Made by a program: the position numbers and the translations under genes
Assembly: GCA_003864495.1 (NCBI GenBank)
Contig: ML133385.1
Coordinates: 91,798-155,797, forward strand
Source of the DNA: Nemopilema nomurai
Lineage: Eukaryota; Cnidaria; Scyphozoa; Rhizostomeae; Rhizostomatidae
DNA: 64,000 nt
Direction of reading: 5' to 3'
In this document: positions 47,901-59,600 of the stretch, piece after piece
How the letters are laid out: the number at the start of each line of letters is the position of its first letter
How positions within the stretch are numbered: position 1 is the stretch's first letter
Notes under the pieces: generated by a model
The model's input: the letters and a program-made list of their open reading frames with translations, nothing else
Database searches by the model: none
Told to the model about the DNA's origin: nothing

Positions 47901-49240
47901 CGTCTTGATTCCCAGAGCCCACACTGTGTTGTGTGATTGACATGTAACGGCCTTTAAGAAATTGCCCCTGAGACATTGCCGCTACCTCTGGCCGCTAAAA
48001 GGGCCTCGACATCCATATGTTCAATCCACTTCTTCTAATTCGTCGCACAAAATGAATTTTATTGATTAAAACCACCCCCTAACTTTCCATTTCATTAAAT
48101 TAACCGCTGTGATGGGCTTAAGGGGGTTGTAAGTGGCAAGATATTTCAAAGGCCCTGCATTCTCTGATAAAGGAAAAATTTCAAATTTAATTTTGGCAAA
48201 AATGAATAATAAAATTGGAATCTTCGAGTTGAAATTAGTTTGTGCCAAAAATGTCTAAATGTTTGGGCCATCAGGCTGCGAATGAACCAATTTTCAAAAA
48301 TTTAGCTTTTCCTATACATTTAAATTCTCATTCAGATTTAAAGAAAAATCCAAGTATTCAAAACAAAATAACTCGCGACCAAACGGTCCAAACAGCATGA
48401 TTTTTTCATTTTAAACTAATTAAAAGATGAAGAATTCAATTTAGAAGCTCATTTTTGCGAAAGATCCGTAGATAGCGAGATACCAAATTGATGATGTCAA
48501 CTTTGAACGGAGAGTGGGCTGCAAGAAGTTAATCAGATATTTATGTGATATTAGATTATTCATTAATATTCGCAGTCATTTCTCTATCAATTTTTCAAAG
48601 TTATTCTCTCAATGTTCTCGATAGTCTCCGAAGGGCAACGAACAATGCATAGCTTTTTCATTGGAATACTCTAGAAGAGCAATTCAATCAATATGACGTG
48701 TACGAGGCATGATATAGTTGCAAAATACACTGGCATGCCTTTTCGCTGGTAGGCCCTCATTCATCTAAAACCATCAACTTCAAAGTAGTTAATCATCAAT
48801 GAATGTTGCTGGTGGTATCAATGTTTTTGCTTCTTAGCACCTTGTTTTTTGTACAATGTTGATTGTATGTTCTGGTAGACTGTTATTTGAACGAGAGCTA
48901 AACAGAAGTGTACCCGCTTCTAAATGCTTCCAAATGAAGTCTTCGCAATGAACACCACAAATGCCCCTAACAGGGCCACACCCCATCCATCTTTCATGAC
49001 ATTATTCAATTGGCGTTGTGGGGATTATCTCTTTGTTAGATGAAATCGACAAACTGATCGATTCATAACAAACTGCAATTTATTAGGTGTCCATCACTAA
49101 CCTCTCCACCAGTGTACAATTTGGTTTTTTATCCAGATAAACGTCTGTTTTAAGTATAATTGCTTTCAAAAGGTGTCTTGAGAGGTTAGATGGTCATATG
49201 ATGGGTCTACAAGACCTCATTTCTTACCTTTCCTTGGCAT
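41901..49240 (-). CDS. EEF2K: EEF2K, eukaryotic elongation factor 2 kinase (alpha-kinase)
   Basis: Minus-strand exons: 49240-49228, 46466-46195, 46067-46030, 45776-45605, 45244-45092, 44762-44292, 44083-43874, 43432-43250, 43182-43156, 42853-42732, 42174-41901; 1935 nt, 644 aa (human 725). Residues ~38-55 (DWRETWKSAVLKAKD) match the calmodulin-binding helix. The alpha-kinase domain, ~85-300, has FARGAMRKCF, SNYVAKLYI (ATP lysine), EGKYVKYNSNSGFV, VVDIQGVGDLYTDPQIHT and the zinc-site residues in SHQCNKIC. A Ser/Asp-rich regulatory linker follows, then Sel1-like helical repeats (GRFSENEPDFDSAIFHLEHA, GMDYLLHASKENDRESA, ALHWYEQGL by phase HWYEQG) and the eEF2-targeting end GKLANRYYMLAEE. The enzyme is Ca2+/calmodulin-activated and phosphorylates eEF2, slowing elongation. 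The 13-base first coding exon is inferred from a strong donor and matching phase; otherwise translation could start at the Met of EAIDMIHSK in exon 2. Confidence 0.93.
48160..48325 (+). repeat. Dispersed repeat, copy B (paired with 21930-22085)
   Basis: It shares the block order of copy A: TTTTGGCAAAAAT, AAATTGGAATC, GAAATTAG, GTTTGGG, TCAGGCTGCGAAT, AATTTTCAAAAA, GCTTTTC, in the same orientation. It lies in the first intron of EEF2K. Family not recognised. Confidence 0.65.
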
Positions 49241-49874
49241 TATTTGGCTTTGTTTTTGCCTTGCTGAGCTTGCTTCAATAGCTGTGCTTGTATCATGGAG
49301 ACATTTTCATTGAACACGTTCTTATTCTTTGAGAATGTAAACAGATTTCTGAACACCTTCTACCGTAGTCAAGAGAAGTATTTGTTCTATGCCCCAGCAG
49401 CGGGTGATATATTCTCCTCTCAACAGGTAGGATACTTTCTGACACGAGTCTTGGAATTGAAATTTGGAGAATTTAATAAATTGTAAAACATGCAGTACCT
49501 AAGTGTTAGATGACCGTTTCTTTAAGATGGGGGGGGGGGGCAATACATCTTTAGAGGGGGCATTTTGGAAGAGGAGGGGCACTTTCGTTGTGCATATTAT
49601 TTCTCATGCAGAAAGATGGCATTTTTAAAAAGTCATTTCAGGTATCAGCTTGATGGGTTTTTGTGATTTAGCTCCCAGCCAGGGAAAAAAGTAATTCATT
49701 TTTCTTCCAGCAGCAGAGGAATGAGTTTTCTTTGACTTGATATTCATTGTGTGGGCAATCCTCGTTTTCTTTTCACAGAACCGAGGTTGTCAAATCAAGG
49801 TGGCTCTTCGTTGATAAGGTGGAAGGAAAAATCAGAATCTACCATCTTGTTTTTCTGAACGTCTCTTCAGCAAG
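49241..49874. promoter_or_regulatory. Probable bidirectional promoter, EEF2K (-) / PSMB4 (+)
   Basis: Only about 630 bases separate the two divergent start codons. It contains a 12-base G run at 49529-49540. The ORF at 49295-49486 shows no family motif. No TATA box was recognised. Both genes must be served from this stretch unless 5' UTR introns move a start site. Confidence 0.55.
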
Positions 49875-52800
49875 ATGGCTAGCCAAAATCTCATGTCTTT
49901 TGAGCCAAATTTTGGCGGCAAGACGTCGATAGGACATCATCAAATGGCGCAAAATGGGAGCGGAACTACCCGTACCATGTGAGTATTAGGCTGACAACTG
50001 CCTTGTTTGCGGGCGTGATTGTGTGAAATGGATGCTAGTTTCAGCTGAAAACCATTTCGCCTGAATTATAACTGAAAGTTAGCGATGCAGTTCACCAATA
50101 CTGCAGATCTTTAATATGTAAAGTAGCGTTCTATCTATATATTTTAACTGGTAGCTTTTGTTTGCATTGCCTTATGATTTTCATGTCTTTTGGTACGGTT
50201 CCCAAAAGGGAATATTTGTCGACTCATCATTAACTAATCATTTTACCTTTTTCATATATGATATCTTAATCTTTTTTAAAAATTTATCAAAGCTTTATAT
50301 TATCTCAAGTACTGGTCGAAGGACTATTTATAGATCTTTTTAGCACAAACACTGAGTTAATTATGGGTATGTCACGCGTGTGCAAGATACCTTTCTCTCT
50401 ACATAAACATTCAAACTTAATAGCTAGTAGACAAAAGGCTAATCATTAGAATCAACTAATGGTATGTATATGAACTTAATAGTTTACATGTTCTCCCTAC
50501 AAAATAACATTTAGATTAAAATTCAAGCGGGATGCAATCCAATAACTTTTGTTGCTAAAACTTGCAATAATTTAATCATAATGGAAGAAGGTCTTTAGTA
50601 TGCATGTTTGATAACATGTTAGCCATTGCTTGAGCTCCAAGTCATTCTTGATCAGGTTTAAATGCAAATAGTAACAACAGAAATATATATAGTTGATAAG
50701 AAGAAAACTGTGTGCTTGGTTAGTCAAGCTCCTCAATCCTTAAAATCAGAAAAGAATGGTTTTGGGAGGCCTATGAAATCATTTCAACAAAATTTTTATT
50801 GCACAAAAAAAATACAGTTGTCATATTGACTTCACAGTTAAGTTAAGTAGACTCACTAGCCCAGAAATCAATGAAAGAAGTTGTGAAATGATCAGCTAAG
50901 TGTTTGAATGATTGAAGCCTATAAATATTTTAAGGCAGTGTGGAGGCACACATGCTCAATGGAGCTTCTCTTTCAGGGTCCATTATTCCTGCCTACATTT
51001 ATCCTTAAAGGCATTGAGTTATGATAAATGGAAAGTGATACCCAAATTGCAAAAATTGCTGAGTCATTATGATAGCTCCGTTAATCTGATTGGCTGTCAA
51101 GCAAACTGCACACATGATGTTTTAACCTCGCAGTTGTTGTCTAATAACATGAAAGCCGATTTATCACATGAAAACAGACAAAAGCCCGTTGAAAACCGCT
51201 ATTTACTGCGACTCAATGGCTTTTTATAAGCACAGGCAACAAGAAGGCAGTGAATTAGAAGCATGTCTTATATCTCTTTGTTCCTTCTCTTTAAGACTGT
51301 GTTTTATGAAATCATAATCAAATAAATTTGCCCTTTCAGGCAACCACTGACAACTGGTACATCAGTTCTTGGTATAAAATTTAATGGAGGAGTTGCCATA
51401 GCTGCAGACATGTTAGGTAATGAAAGTGCCTACTCTTGTCCTTTTTCTTCTTATACATTTTTATCACAACATGTTTGATGATTTGAATAAGTAGCATATT
51501 TGAGGTCTTGCCCATTATAATGGAGTTAGGCAGAGGAATGTCTCAATATATCACAATGGTAGTTCTAGTATCACTGTTCAGGCATATCACAGTCTTTGTA
51601 ATATGAAAATAAGCCACAATCGGCATTTTGCACGCCTTGATTACTACTTTGTGTGTGCGATGGCGTGCGATGTGAACCGCTTTATATCGGTTGTTTCTAA
51701 TACCTGTTGTCAAAAACTGGGTGCTTCCTTTAAGGAGACCTAATTTGGCGACTTTGAATTACCTGCTTTGAAAATCTTGGAAACATAAGCAATTTTAAAA
51801 AATTTTGTTGCAAATTCTTTGTTTTGCGCGTAAGATGATTAGCACGTCTTGGACAATTTGCGTGTGTGTGGACACACGCCTCATATTACAAAGACTGATA
51901 TCACCGGCATGGACTTAGTGAATGGATGCATTTTGCTATTGCTGCTAGTGATGTCAGTTGAACTGCAAGTCAGTATCAGTACTAGAAAATTGGTGGAAAT
52001 GCTTTTTTTTTTAAGTTTCCACAAATTACAAATAGTACACGAAGTGAAGAAATCAGAGAGATGCATTCATACAGAATGATAAACAACACTCTATATTTTT
52101 AAATCGAATCAACAAGTGAACATGATATACAAAATCCTTTTATTGGAGAAAGTTAGTTGACAGAACTTTTGTGAATTGTCAAAAAATCAGTTATTTTCCC
52201 ATTGATATTATCAGATCAATATTTCTATTTCAATGCAATAAATCATGCAAACAGTTCTATTGTATTGATACCATTTCTGAACTCTAACATGGGGCTAACA
52301 TAATTTTGAAAAACAGTTACTGTCCATCGTTTACTGGAACTCATGAATTTTCAAGGTTTCAGGTCTAGTTAAAATTTGCCAGGGAAGGTTATGAACTATC
52401 ATAGCTTAAAAAGAAGCCATAATTTCAGTCTCGATCAACTACATACAATTTATATATAATTTAATGTACTATTAAGTTACTAAACTACAATTAAAAATTT
52501 TATTGTTTTTATTGCTCTTAATTTCTCCCACCTTACACTTCTAAACAACAGTCCTTTTTACATTATTTGCGTATTTGTGATTTCAATAAAATCTTCAAGG
52601 AAGCCAATGCTGCAGTAATGTAATTATTAATATTTTCATTTTAGATCTTTTTTGCATGATCTATTTGCATGATAAATGTTATGTTAGTTAATATAATCCT
52701 AGCAAGTCAGACTTGATCAGTACTCAAATGACAATCTTTTAGGTTCTTATGGGTCACTAGCCAGATTTCCTGGAATTTCAAGGATATCAAAGGTCAACAA

Positions 52801-55560
52801 TGAAACTGTTATAGGAGCCTCTGGTGATTATGCTGACTTCCAGTACCTCTCTGAGTTTTTAGAAATGATGATGTATGTATCATTTTTTACATTGGGTCTT
52901 TAAGCAATCTATGTTTAAATTGTTTTCTAGATAGCTTCAAATGACAAATGATATTTTTTTAAAACGCTTATAGATGATTAAAATTTTTTTCTAAAATAAT
53001 GGCTCTGAAATGAACAAAAAACTATATTTCATGTTTTTCTTGAAAACTGTGGCAGTAGCACTTTTCAATATTGTTTCCCTCATTTTTCAATGTACTTAAC
53101 TTTTGAATGCCTTTAGATATTGAGATATTGAAATTAATGAAATTGAAAAATGAAAAAATGAAAAACTCTGAAATTAACAAAGAAACTATATTTCATATCT
53201 ATGTTGTCTATTCTACCACTTTTCAATTAGTTTTCCCGCCTTTTTCAATGTACTTCACTTTTGAATTTCTTTACCTTACTTCGCATTACTTTACTTACTT
53301 TACTTTACTTACTTTACTTTGACACTTTTTCAAGGATCGAGAATGAAGTAATTGACGATGGCTATTCCCTCTCTCCGACGTCCATTCTTTCATGGATCAC
53401 TAGATATATGTACCAGCGGTATGATGATTATTTATGCCATCAACTACTGTTTTATTGAACACTTATCCATAGCTGATTGAGTCAAGAGTGAGAAAAAAAA
53501 CCAGCTGTTTACATAGCATCCATGCTTTCATTTTTGTTTTCAGAGTGGTTAAGCGCTCGACTAGAATACCATCGTTCATGGGTTCTACCCCGTCTTGCGG
53601 ACAGCCCTGAGTCTACTCAGCTTAAAATGAGTCCTTTGTTGAAACAAATTAAGGAGGTAAATGTGGCACGGAAAGGAACTGGCCATACTACCCATAGAAG
53701 GCTGTGGCCCAGAAGGATGTGCCTTTAACAGCACATTGCTCAATATCAAATACGGGATAAACCTTAACCCATATTTCAAGAATAAGCTTTTCAAGATTCA
53801 TCCTTAGCCATTTTTATGTGAAGAAAAATTGAAAAGAAGCAATTTGAGCACTCTTGTAATCCTTCAAAGTATTTTGTTTAACAATTTAGGTGCAAAAAGT
53901 GCTTTTTGATGTGTTTCAATGCTGACTCAGTACACTCCGACTTCAGTTTGATAAAGCTATGATTGACATTCCAGGCGAAGCAAGTTTAATCCTCTTTGGA
54001 ACACGGTTGTTGTAGCTGGTTTCAAGAACGGAAAGAGGTAGGCTCCAATTCATACCCACTCTGCGAATATTGCTCAGTTTTGAATCATATTTTCATTTTT
54101 GGATTGCGACAGTAAAAGCGTCTTCCTTTTCTAGAAATCGTTAGTAATGTACTGTTTAATGATTTGAAGATGATGTGATGTTGCATTAGAAATTATCTCC
54201 AGCCTTCTAGGCTACGTCGATAAGTTGGGAACTGCCTACCAAGAAAGTACCATTGCAACTGGATATGGAGCTTACATTGCTAGGGTAAGTGTCTGTTTCT
54301 TTTCATACCGTTTCGTTCACAACTGGTCTTTTAGTCCAACATATTGTGGTTTTCCTACTCCACTGCTGTTGTGAAAATGTCAAGTGGATGTATGTTTATA
54401 GTTATTGAAGCACATAAATGATTTATTCTGTAAGAAATGGACGTGCATTTGGTATAGCTACGTTACTTCACTGTCTATTTGGTACACTTGGTACCTTTAA
54501 ATGCGAACCTGTTATTGATAGCAAGTGCCAGGAACTGATCCACTGTATGATCACTGAGAACAGATTCTCTCAGAGCCTTTGTTGCGCAATCCATGTTTAC
54601 TGTTTCTTTAGTTACAGAGGCCTTCATTATGTTTTAGCCTTTATTGCGCAACGCACTCGAACAGAATGGCAATATGACCCAAGCACAAGCAGTGAGACTC
54701 TTAATGGAATGCCTAAAGGTTCTTTATTACAGAGATGCCCGCAGTCTAAACAAGGTTCGAATATTGGTTCATATCACTTATCTTCAAACATTTTGTCCAT
54801 ATACAGCAGCAATTGGTATATTACCGTTTTGCGCAATGTTTTCCCATTGTGAAGGAGTAGTTGAACAGATACTTACAGTTGCACCCTGACCTGCATCGAA
54901 ACACGAAACGCCCCTAGAATGAACCTTCTTTGCAACACGAAACGTTCTCTATTTCTTTATGTTATTATGTACTATGAATTTTCATTTTATCATATTCCTT
55001 TAATCAGCAATATCAACTTTAACGCGACAAGAAGCTTCACATTTTGTTCTTCAAACACCCAAAGATCTGAGTTCTTTATAACAGACATTTTGTAACAATG
55101 GCACACGCCACGGCTAATATGACGTCACATCGTCACTTTAGGCTACTGATTTTAATGATATGAAGCATACATTTTCTGATGCGAAGCGTTCTCACTACAT
55201 TCGATGGAGCATTTCATACCGGATGGCCATGGTGTACAGAAGGCCTTCCGTAATAAGAATCAAAAGGCTCCGAATGCAAACTGGCATGGTTTAACCACTT
55301 GTCAGACCAAACTTGTCCTTCTCTTACGTTCACCTTTCTAAAGCGTGGCAAAGACAATATGCAGTGTACAATATCATTAGTTACAAATCAACGGTATTTG
55401 CTGTTTAACCCTTGAGGGACATTGCCATGGCCTGTTTAAAGAACCTTTTATTTTCATTTAATTCCAGTTTGAGATTGCTGTTGTTACTGCGGACGGTGTG
55501 ACGATAGAAACAGGTCTGACGAACGAGACGAACTGGGAAATCGCACACATGATCAAGTAA
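49875..55560 (+). CDS. PSMB4: PSMB4, 20S proteasome subunit beta-7 (beta type-4)
   Basis: Exons: 49875-49978, 51340-51416, 52743-52872, 53335-53418, 53975-54037, 54203-54284, 54638-54754, 55468-55560; all GT..AG, 750 nt, 249 aa (human 264). In-frame Met codons occur at 49875, 49893 and 49944; the first gives a propeptide of normal length. Landmarks: [72 protein letters not shown] / [54 protein letters not shown]. In the family beta-7 is a structural, non-catalytic subunit of the beta ring, made with a short propeptide. The C-terminus ends soon after HMIK; the human tail is a few residues longer. Divergent from EEF2K. Confidence 0.95.
53541..53598 (+). repeat. tRNA-Ser(AGA)-like fragment (SINE or tRNA pseudogene)
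   Basis: GAGTGGTTAAGCGCTCGACT resembles the tRNA-Ser D-arm/A-box region, followed by an AGA anticodon-like triplet and, 20 bases on, GGTTCTACCCC in the place of the B box. The acceptor stem is not recognisable, and TCTA replaces the TCGA core. It fits a tRNA-derived SINE head or a decayed tRNA gene in PSMB4 intron 4. A CTGAGT-CT-ACTCAG hairpin follows at about 53608. Confidence 0.4.
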
Positions 55561-56685
55561 GTACACGTCAAAACTATCTCTTGCACTTTTATCTGCTTGT
55601 CCCTATCTGTTACTCACTACACTAGTATTAGTAAACTACGATCCTACGATTTAGGAAAATTCCCCCTAGTTTTGAACAGATCCCCCTAGTTTTAATGGAA
55701 AGAAAATACTTTTTGTTTCTTAAGTGAGCAATCACAACGTTGACAATCCTGACCAGTGGTAGCCTAAGTGAAACGTTCTCTTTCTTCTAGGGGATACGAA
55801 TAGTTACCTCTCCAACAGGGATCATTCTTGTCGTATTAGACAATGTTTCGCAGTACACCTTTCTTTTAATGTATTTGATGCATTGCTTTTCAAACCTTTT
55901 TTTTGTAACCTGATGGGTTTCCTTTGGACTAAATATTGGAAGAAAACATATGGTAGAAAGCACCACAATGCGTATTTCTGCGCCGAGAAAATTTTGTTTT
56001 GGTTTCTTCTTCGTGAGGAAAAGAGCTTTCCAGCTTTAATTTCGTTGTAATTTTTCAAAATTATCCCCTCGTAATCCTTCCGGCAAATCCTGCAATGTAC
56101 AAAAGTACTGCCGATTACGTAAGCAGGTCGCTATCTTCTTTTCTTAATGTACAGATCATGGCATGTGCAATGATACAGCGGCAATTTTGAGGCATTCTGA
56201 TAGCTTACAGGTGAAGTTTGGGCAGATATTTCCATTGTTACGGTACTTGAAAAACAGAATTTGCTTCTAGTCTATAGAGAAACTTAAAATATTAACTCAA
56301 TTGACTTCTTATCACGTTTGATGTGACGATTTGGTCCAATGAAAGAGCTCAACTAGGCGAATGTTTTGCTAAGCTAGTCTAAATTAGAGCTTGTTTGGTC
56401 ACGCCTCCAATGGTATTTCCAGAGTTATGACAACTGGATGACAACTTTGTTTCTGCCATTAAATCTGTAGCCATGCTAACTTCTTCATCTTTGACCAAAA
56501 ATACGCTTATTTTTGGCCATTATACATCTTTACTAAGTTAAAAACACAGTGTAAATGCAGCATCTTTGTAACATGCTGGGAATGCTGAAGTAATACGAAG
56601 AAAATCATATTGCTCCAAAAAATTCTCATTATTCTGTCTTTAGAACTATAAAGAAATGCAAAAGATTGGTTTGGCTCAAAACAAG
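55561..56685. other. Intergenic region between PSMB4 and the satellite array
   Basis: No gene was recognised. A CCCCCTAGTTTT block is repeated within 55660-55700. The CAATCACAAC...CCAGTGG segment near 55728-55760 resembles part of 4420-4460. The last ~170 bases before the array look unique. Confidence 0.5.
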
Positions 56686-59600
56686 CCTTGGTTTTTAGGC
56701 CGTACGACTTTACAATCAAGTGGCAGTTTCTCGACAACGAAGTGAAAAACAACGTATCAGAGACATTCAAAACAAGTCTTTTTCACTGTAGAGTACAGCA
56801 ATTGTAGTTTGGAAACAAAAAAATTTTGGTCAAAAACTGACCATTTTTGAAGGCTATAGCTTTGGTTTTTCGGCCGTACGACTGTACAATCAAGTGGCAG
56901 TTTCTCGACAACGAAGTGAAAAACAACGTATCAGAGACATTCAAAACAAGTCTTTTTCACTGTAGAGTACAGCAATTGTAGTTTGGAAACAAAAAAATTT
57001 TGGTCAAAAACTGACCATTTTTGAAGGCTATAGTCTTGGTTTTTCGGCCGTACGACTTTACAATCAAGTGGCAGTTTCTCGACAACGAAGTGAAAAACAA
57101 CGTATCAGAGACATTCAAAACAAGTCTTTTTCACTGTAGAGTACAGCAACTGTAGTTTGGAAACAAAAAAATTTTGGCCAAAAACTGACAATTTTTGAAG
57201 GCTATAGTCTTGGTTTTTCGGCCGTACGACGATACAATCAAGTGGCAGTTTCTCGACAACCAAGTCAAAAACAACGTATAAGTGACATTCAAAACAAGTC
57301 TTTTGCACTGTAGAGTACAGCAATTGTAGTTTGGAAACAAAAAATTTTGGTCAAAAACTGACCATTTTTGAAGGCTATAGCCTTGGTTTTTAGGCCGTAC
57401 GACGATACAATCAAGTGGCAGTTTCTCAACAACCAAGTGGAAAACAACGTGTCAGAGTGACTCAAAACAAGTCTTTTTCACAGTAGAGTACAGCAATTGT
57501 AGTTTGAAAACAAAAAAATTTTTCAAAAACTGACCATTTTTGAAGGCTATAGCCTTGGTTTTTAGGCCGTACGACGATACAATCAAGTGGCAGTTTCTCG
57601 AAAACCAAGTGGAAAACAACGTATCAGAGACATTCAAAACAAGTCTTTTGCACAGTAGAGTACAGCAATTGTAGTTTGGAAACAAAAAAATTTTGGTCAA
57701 AAACTGACCATTTTGAAGGCTATAGCCTTGGTTTTTAGGCCGTACGACGATACAATCAAGTGGCAGTTTCTCAACAACCAAGTGGAAAACAACGTGTCAG
57801 AGACATTCAAAACAAGTCTTTTCACTGTAGAGTACAGCAATTGTAGTTTGGAAACAAAATATTTTTGGTGAAAAACTAACCATTTTGAAGGCTATAGCCT
57901 TGGTTTTTATGCCGTACGACGACACAATCAAGTGGCAGTTTCTCAACAACCAAGTAAAAAACAACGTGTCAGAGACATTCAAAACAAGTCTTTTTCACTG
58001 TAGAGTACAGCAATTGTAGTTTGAAAACAAAAATTTTGGTCAAAAACTGACCATTTTTGAAGGCTATAGCTTGGTTTTTAGGCCGTACGACGACACAATC
58101 AAGTGGCAGTTTCTCAACAACCAAATGGAAAACAACGTGTCAGAGTGACTCAAAACAAGTCTTTTGCACAGTAGAGTACAGCAATTGTAGTTTGGAAACA
58201 AAAAAATTTTGGTCAAAAACTGACCATTTTTGAAGGCTATAGCTTGGTTTTTAGGCCGTACGACGACACAATCAAGTGGCAGTTTCTCAACAACCAAATG
58301 GAAAACAACGTGTCAGAGTGACTCAAAACAAGTCTTTTGCACAGTAGAGTACAGCAATTGTAGTTTGGAAACAAAAATTTTTTTGACAAAAACTGACCAT
58401 TTTTGAAGGCTATAGCCTTGGTTTTTAGGCCGTACGACGATACAATCAAGTGGCAGTTTCTCAACAACCAAATGGAAAACAACGTGTCAGAGTGACTCAA
58501 AACAAGTCTTTTGCACAGTAGAGTACAGCAATTGTAGTTTGGAAACAAAAACATTTTGGTCAAAAACTGACCATTTTTGAAGGCTATAGCCTTGGTTTTT
58601 AGGCCGTACAACGATACAATCAAGTGGCAGTTTCTCAACAACCAAGTAAAAAACGTCAGAGACTCAAAACAAGTCTTTTTCACAGTAGAGTACAGCAATT
58701 GTAGTTTGAAAACAAAAATTTTGGTCAAAAACTGACCATTTTTGAAGGCTATAGCATTGGTTTTTAGGCCGTACGACGATACAATCAAGTGGCAGTTTCT
58801 CAACAACCAAGTGGAAAACAACGTGTCAGAGACATTCAAAACAAGTCTTTTGCACAGTAGAGTACAGCAATTGTAGTTTGGAAACAAAAAAATTTTGGTC
58901 AAAAACTGACCATTTTGAAGGCTATAGCCTTGGTTTTTAGGCCGTACGACGATACAATCAAGTGGCAGTTTCTCAACAACCAAATGGAAAACAACGTGTC
59001 AGAGTGACTCAAAACAAGTCTTTTGCACAGTAGAGTACAGCAATTGTAGTTTGGAAACAAAAAATTTTTCAAAAACCATTTTTGAAGGCTATAGCCTTGG
59101 TTTTTAGGCCGTACGACGACACAATCAAGTGGCAGTTTCTCAACAACCAAATGGAAAACAACGTGTCAGAATGACTCAAAACAAGTCTTTTGCACAGTAG
59201 AGTACAGCAATTGTAGTTTGGAAACAAAAAATTTTGGTCAAAAACTGACCATTTTTGAAGGCTATAGCCTTGGTTTTTAGGCCGTACGACGACACAATCA
59301 AGTGGCAGTTTCTCAACAACCAAGTAAAAAAGAACGCATCAGAGACATTCAAAACAAGTCTTTTTCACTGTAGAGTACAGCAATTGTAGTTTGAAAACAA
59401 ACAATTTTGGTCAAAAATTTACCATTTTTGAAGGCTATAGTCTTGGTTTTTAGGCCGTACGACGACACAATCAAGTGGCAGTTTCTCAACAACCAAATGG
59501 AAAACAACGTGTCAGAATGACTCAAAACAAGTCTTTTGCACAGTAGAGTACAGCAATTGTACTTTGGAAACAAAAAAATTTTGGTCAAAAACTGACCATT

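Noticed and set aside
54418..54852. 144-codon plus-strand ORF in the PSMB4 locus
   Set aside because: It overlaps PSMB4 exon 7 in a different frame; the PSMB4 frame carries [14 protein letters not shown].
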